Assembly: GCA_964405405.1 (NCBI GenBank)
Contig: CAYONT010000070.1
Location: 1-9,231 of the forward strand
Length of the DNA: 9,231 bases
Source of the DNA: CAMCYM01 sp964405405
Lineage (GTDB): Bacteria; Bacteroidota; Bacteroidia; Flavobacteriales_D; Sanyastnellaceae
Reading direction: 5' to 3'
Shown: piece by piece, positions 8,101-9,231 of the stretch
Layout of the letters: every line of letters starts with the position of its first letter
How positions within the stretch are numbered: the stretch's first letter is position 1
Program-made: the position numbers and the translations under genes
Notes under the pieces: generated by a model
Told to the model about the DNA's origin: nothing
Databases searched by the model: none
What the model saw: the letters and a program-made list of their open reading frames with translations, nothing else

Positions 8101-9231
8101 TTGGATCCGTACAACCCGGGATTTCGACCTCGTCACATACGCCATCTTGGTCAACGTCGTTGTTACAAGAACCAGCACAGTTCAAATAAGGGAACGCGGG
8201 GAAAACGCATGACCCATCATTCTGGGTAGCGGAGGCATCGTAGTTACATGCGGTGGCTACGGTACATCCTTGACAGCTTTCAAAATCACAATCCTCGACG
8301 ACCAGATAATCCGCATCTACATCGAAGTTGCAAGCGGAGGACAAGGTACACCCACCCACCAAGCAAGATCCATCATCTTCAGTGGCATTGGAATCAAAAC
8401 CGGGATTCGAAGAATCTGTGCATCCGAACACTTCCAACTGGTCACAAACACCATCACCATCGGAATCGATGAGGCAGTTTCCTGCACAATCATAGAATGC
8501 AGCGGGTAGCTGACAATCTGCCGGTATAATGGCATTTGGGTTGTAGTTGCATGCTGCTGGATTCATGCATCCAACACACGAAGTAAAGTCACAAAGCGCG
8601 TAGATCAAGAAATCAGCGGTTGGATCGTAGTTGCATGCCATCGAAATCAAACAACCACCAACCAGACAAGATCCGTCATCTTCTGTAGCAGCAGCGTCAT
8701 AACCAGGGTTGGTTGGATCCGTGCATCCCAAAACCTCCAAAGCATCACATACGCCATCACCATCCGAATCCATCAAACAATTGCCATCGCAATCATAATG
8801 GGGCGCTGGCAAGGTTCCTGCACAGTCACAGGCACCTTCCGCAATGCCCGAGCCCCCACAAATGCCGCACTCATCAAGGACATTGCCAGCGCAATCGCAA
8901 GCACCAGCGGGGATTCCGGAGCCTCCGCAGATTCCACAAGCATCAACATATTGACAAGAACCATCGTTCTCAGTGGCGTCTTCATCATAGTTACATGCTT
9001 GAGCATCTGTACAACCTGGGAAGGAGTCACAAACGCCGTCACCATCTAAATCAGAATCACAGGTGCCACCACAAACTCCGATGGCATCCAAAACATTGCC
9101 ATCACAATCACAGGCGCCCACCGGGAATCCGTTGCCGCCGCACACGCCACATGCATCCAACTGCTGGCAAGAGCCATCATTGTCCGTGGCGTTCGCATCA
9201 TAATTGCAAGCTGACGCATCCGTGCATCCCG
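2162..9231 (-). CDS. Giant cysteine-rich, EF-hand-repeat secreted/surface protein (5' partial)
   Basis: The frame is open from the window edge to the TGA at 2164-2162, giving 2355 residues with the N-terminus missing. The codons above 9160 read in frame as more of the same repeat, so 9160 is not a real start. Order from the N-terminal side: a module-A/CGVCGG region (residues about 1-140), AAAB super-units (168-580), a long A-run (581-830), further mixed units, domain D1 (1005-1196), six AB units (1198-1500), domain D2 (1526-1716), eight AB units to residue 2136, then A modules with two half-dockerin motifs (2215-2235 and 2332-2352). There are 23 DxDxDG calcium loops and about six cysteines per 49 residues. 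Oxidised cysteines and extracellular calcium imply export, but the signal peptide lies outside the window and no type IX sorting tail is seen. Only eight Arg and one Lys occur, all in D1 and D2. Adhesin, fibre or calcium-binding matrix protein are possible roles; function is unknown. Confidence 0.93.
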   Translation of the reverse strand, partial: GCTDASACNYDANATDNDGSCQQLDACGVCGGNGFPVGACDCDGNVLDAIGVCGGTCDSDLDGDGVCDSFPGCTDAQACNYDEDATENDGSCQYVDACGICGGSGIPAGACDCAGNVLDECGICGGSGIAEGACDCAGTLPAPHYDCDGNCLMDSDGDGVCDALEVLGCTDPTNPGYDAAATEDDGSCLVGGCLISMACNYDPTADFLIYALCDFTSCVGCMNPAACNYNPNAIIPADCQLPAAFYDCAGNCLIDSDGDGVCDQLEVFGCTDSSNPGFDSNATEDDGSCLVGGCTLSSACNFDVDADYLVVEDCDFESCQGCTVATACNYDASATQNDGSCVFPAFPYLNCAGSCNNDVDQDGVCDEVEIPGCTDPNSIAFNPYATDENGTCLYPGCTIQGACNYDATANLNDFSCDFTSCVGCGNPAACNYNPAVIYNVPFFCTYAASGYDCDGDCLVDTDGDGVCNPFEIAGCQDAGACNFNSAATDSNPAACTYDCFGCMSPAACNFDPTASQNDGSCDFESCVGCGVPAACNYDPDVTVNIVFLCQFPPAGGIYGCDGQCVVDTDGDGICNQNEVPGCTNSSSINFNPYATDDNGSCAVGGCTLPFACNYNPQATYLVFSACVLQFPCPNNLPGGGPALAFMSTLCTNPYACNYNAEGPCDFLSCLALGCTDTAACNFDPTALYNDGSCEYLSCVVPGCTISTACNYDPAATVNNGSCEYTTCVGCTDETASNYNPAATVDNGSCTFPGCIFPSACNFDATANQNDGSCEYTSCAGCMNVAACNYSSTYTLSNPASCVFPVAPYDCSGACVNDTDGDGICNELELAGCTDPAALNYNEDATDENGSCVFVTPGCVIPAACNYNPLANVNDGSCEFLSCTGCMNAAACNFDSEAIYNDATQCVFPALYYDCDGNCLADADADGVCDALDNCSDLDACNYADAGNGTCLVNDACGVCGGNGIDTDGDGTCDALEVDGCTDFAACNYSTDATEEDGSCDYCSCPETIANYEGYHVVVEPIMYHYYGELAGLTTYRLYLETPNADDIVTSFTGNSSFPLEISTSTSFYQHPGAGVTSAAQTPFLLSNFPQAVYDSYVTLNLTQPANTAAGEIEVAIAPGTWMAGFEAGGNILINDIVGSGWYVTPDGINSAVVGNRMLFAQLTTDGAISGSFRAQAFPNGDGLQDERVDLFFSQPACGCTDVLACNFSPAAEYDNGSCQYFVPGYDCAGNCLADSDGDGVCNEFEVVGCQDALACNYNAASTEASDCIYPEASYLDCAGNCLSDTDGDGICNELEIAGCTDSMACNFSEAATDDDGSCTYQLAWYINCDGQCLFDFDGDGVCNQDEVLGCTIATACNFNPAATENNFTCTFPAQPYLDCLGACLNDTDGDGVCNEIEVPGCTDSNACNYMVSATDDNGTCTYPATEYVDCAGDCLNDADGDGVCDEIEVAGCTDATACNYDLLATDEDGTCNYPAPLLDCSGACLNDADGDGVCDELEVVGCQDPAACDYLPTATDSSECDYCSCQGNTSSIAGYGIVVDEVAAHTNGALAGLTTYRVYLTTPNAADVLTAVTGNDEFALSLETTTSFYQHPGGGVTPSGLTSALVSLDANAAFDSYVTIGLDGPASGSEVNAQVIPSAWTSAFEAGNSFEVTDGIGSGWFVVPGAPNAIAGADHRILIAQLTTDGKVSGSFRAQVFPMGDASNDDRADITFLDGVCGCNDVTAFNYDPNADFNDGSCIEEFPGCMDASACNFQPYANMEDGSCTYAEEHYACDGTCLSDADGDGICDIFEVLGCQDVTACNYDADATDPGSCDYADSGYDCDGNCLADSDGDGVCDPFEVVGCQDATACNYDATATDSADCTYEVTGYDCEGNCLADADGDGVCDPFEVVGCQDATACNYDGLATDAGSCTYPDAGYGCDGNCLVDTDGDGICNPFEVVGCQDAGACNYDASATDSGACNYADSGYDCDGNCLVDSDGDGVCDPFEVSGCQDASACNYNAEATDAADCTYADAGYDCDGNCLADGDGDGVCDPFEVVGCQDAGACNYDADATDAGACTYADEGYDCDGNCLVDSDGDGVCDVFEVVGCQDILACNYNADATDLGTCNYATAGYDCDGNCLADTDGDGICNPFEVVGCQDPAGCNYNAEATDAGSCDFVTCYGCTYEAADNYDPSVTFDDGTCAFAGCTNASFANFNPYATVSDGSCTDAPISADFNGDGIVQNQDLLDFLLAYGQVAPLWGGQEWIQDACNIVAEPLENLYTEVDFCGAEDAPENCEAYGCIYPTASNYDASATIDGGNCVWTGCTDSEALNYNPMATLDDSTCSYQVCPDFNGDGQVQAQDLLNFLLAWGTIY
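2174..2236 (-). other. Half-dockerin-like calcium motif 2 at the extreme C-terminus
   Basis: DFNGDGQVQAQD followed by LLNFLLAWG repeats motif 1 with few changes and the same 63-bp length. Only Thr-Ile-Tyr follow before the stop codon. The protein therefore ends on a calcium-loop helix instead of a YPNP-type type IX sorting domain. Confidence 0.72.
2525..2587 (-). other. Half-dockerin-like calcium motif 1
   Basis: The 21-residue segment begins DFNGDGIVQNQD and continues LLDFLLAYG. It matches the D-x-N-x-D-G-x-x-x-x-x-D calcium loop plus following helix of a type I dockerin half. It is not adjacent to a second half, as a true dockerin would require. The partner motif lies 351 bp further on. 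A cysteine-poor linker containing WGGQEWIQDACN follows it. Confidence 0.7.
2822..3850 (-). repeat. Seven in-register 147-bp (49-residue) AB repeats
   Basis: The interval is exactly 7 x 147 bp. Each unit has cysteines at positions 2, 8, 20, 29, 33 and 43 and an EF-type loop at 36-47 (DxDGDGxC[DN]xFE). All but one position-29 context reads YDCDG or YDCEG (unit 5 has YGCDG). A closely related 50-residue unit precedes it at 3851-4000 and a 26-residue A module at 4001-4078. Units 3 and 4 of the series (3525-3574 against 3672-3721) share 50 identical bases, which indicates recent unit duplication or conversion. Confidence 0.92.
4082..4654 (-). other. Domain D2, paralogue of D1 (191 residues)
   Basis: This is a second copy of the non-repetitive domain, with the same order of blocks: LAGLTTYRVYLTTPNAAD, TSFYQHPGGGVT, DSYVTIGL, FEAG, GSGWFVVP, AQLTTDG, SGSFRAQVFPMGD and DDRADITF. 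Length and flanking CSC/CGC borders match D1, while the less conserved segments have diverged strongly. It contains the only lysine of the visible protein (TTDGKVSG) and four arginines at positions equivalent or close to those in D1. Ligand or partner is unknown. Confidence 0.82.
4730..5638 (-). repeat. Middle array: six AB units of 50-51 residues
   Basis: Six units total exactly 303 residues (50, 50, 51, 51, 51, 50). Each is one A module (GCxxxxACN..., then an inner cysteine) plus one B module with a full EF-type loop, such as DTDGDGICNELE or DADGDGVCDEIE. Asn or Asp occupies loop position 9 and Glu position 12 in every unit. A seventh, B-less A module (4655-4729) ends in CDYCSC and leads into D2. 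DNA identity between these units is visibly lower than in the 147-bp array. Confidence 0.88.
5642..6217 (-). other. Domain D1, non-repetitive 192-residue domain of the giant protein
   Basis: These 192 residues lack cysteine and break the repeat pattern. Recognisable segments are LAGLTTYRLYLETPNADD, TSFYQHPGAGVT, DSYVTLNL, FEAGG, GSGWYVTP, AQLTTDG, SGSFRAQAFPNGDG and DERVDLFF. Alternating hydrophobic and polar residues suggest a mostly beta-strand fold. It holds four of the eight arginines of the visible protein. It is flanked by CSC on the N-terminal side and CGC on the C-terminal side. I recall similar TTYR..SFYQHP..AQLTTDG segments in other large Bacteroidota proteins but know no assigned function. 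Confidence 0.8.
6218..6739 (-). repeat. AAAB unit, degenerate B, CGVCGG unit and final A module before D1
   Basis: One more AAAB super-unit starts at 6739. Its B module has a weakened loop (DADADGVCDALD, lacking the usual Gly and ending in Asp). It is followed by a shortened CSDLDACNY unit, a CGVCGG motif fused to an EF loop (DTDGDGTCDALE), and an A module that ends in CDYCSC. The same CDYCSC junction precedes D2, so the border between repeat and domain is itself duplicated. Confidence 0.7.
6740..7489 (-). repeat. Extended A-module run ending in one B module
   Basis: This stretch begins like an AAAB unit but carries about eight A modules before a single B module (NDTDGDGICNELE). Five short A units from 7213 downward are 24-29 residues long and lack any EF loop. 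One A-A junction (about 7255-7370) contains an irregular Pro/Gly insert (PCPNNLPGGGPALAF). The run shows that A modules can multiply without B modules, so A and B are separable building blocks. Confidence 0.75.
7490..8728 (-). repeat. Four AAAB super-units of 303-321 bp
   Basis: Four consecutive higher-order units begin at 8728, 8425, 8116 and 7810 and are 303, 309, 306 and 321 bp long (101-107 residues). Each has three A modules (a GC start, ACNY or ACNF, then a C-terminal cysteine) followed by one B module (YDCxGxCLxDxDGDGVC, ending in ExxE or similar before the next GC). The middle A-A junction is marked by DFTSCVGC or DFESCxGC. The units are clearly homologous in protein but diverged in DNA, so this array is old compared with the C-terminal one. 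Confidence 0.85.
8811..9157 (-). repeat. CGVCGG-type cysteine/glycine modules
   Basis: This part of the giant protein carries four copies of a compact motif: CGVCGG, IGVCGG, CGICGG and CGICGG. They alternate with ACDCDGNVLD or ACDCAGNVLD linkers, one EF-type loop (DLDGDGVCD, with Pro instead of the usual acidic residue at loop position 12) and one ordinary A module. A single further CGVCGG copy lies near 6340-6375. The motif resembles short CGVCGG segments of animal extracellular proteins, but its size and context here are purely those of bacterial repeat proteins. Confidence 0.75.

Noticed and set aside
2162..9231. Possible thrombospondin, ADAMTS or other eukaryotic extracellular protein
   Set aside because: The CGVCGG and DxDGDG segments look similar by eye, but the unit layout (ACNY...DGSC plus EF loop) does not fit those families. 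The adjacent genes and the intrinsic terminator are bacterial.
2162..9231. Pseudogene or assembly artefact suspicion because of extreme repetitiveness
   Set aside because: There is no stop or frameshift in 2355 codons, module lengths vary in whole codons, and the gene ends at a well-formed terminator. Exact copy number in the 147-bp array could still be mis-assembled.

Overview
The window looks like chromosomal DNA of a Bacteroidota bacterium, most likely a marine member of the Flavobacteriales or a relative. This is inferred from two protein types: a PlsC-GNAT two-domain aminolipid-type acyltransferase, and a giant protein built from cysteine-rich repeats of the form GCTDxxACNYxxxAT..DGSC alternating with DCDGNCLxDxDGDGVCD. 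I recall that second protein style mainly from marine Bacteroidota genomes. There is no ribosomal RNA, tRNA, transposase, CRISPR array or phage gene in view.

Layout. Bases 1-173 (+) hold the last 56 codons of an unidentified gene. Its stop codon abuts the stop codon of the next gene, which runs the other way (174 to about 1940, -) and encodes a lysophospholipid-acyltransferase/GNAT fusion of about 588 residues. Upstream of it, at 2106-2137, is a strong intrinsic terminator with a cUUCGg loop. It belongs to the giant gene that fills the rest of the window (2162-9231, -). That gene is open for 2355 codons, and its 5' end, including any signal peptide, lies beyond base 9231.

The giant protein is the point of interest. 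It is composed almost entirely of two small modules. Module A (about 24-29 residues) carries ACNY..A...DGSC. Module B (about 23 residues) carries a complete 12-residue EF-hand-type calcium loop with a cysteine at loop position 8. The modules follow a grammar: AAAB super-units of about 100 residues fill much of the N-terminal part, simple AB units of 49-51 residues fill the rest, and the change falls at a non-repetitive domain of about 190 residues (D1). A paralogous copy of that domain (D2) separates two AB arrays. The protein ends with two half-dockerin-like calcium motifs instead of a recognisable type IX secretion sorting domain. The roughly 1970 residues outside D1 and D2 contain no lysine or arginine at all.

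The three genes show no functional link. The small partial gene and the acyltransferase converge, and the giant gene has its own terminator, so it is probably an independent transcription unit. The likely picture is a housekeeping membrane-lipid gene beside a huge secreted or surface-displayed, calcium-loaded, disulfide-stabilised fibre or adhesin. The function of the giant protein is inference only.
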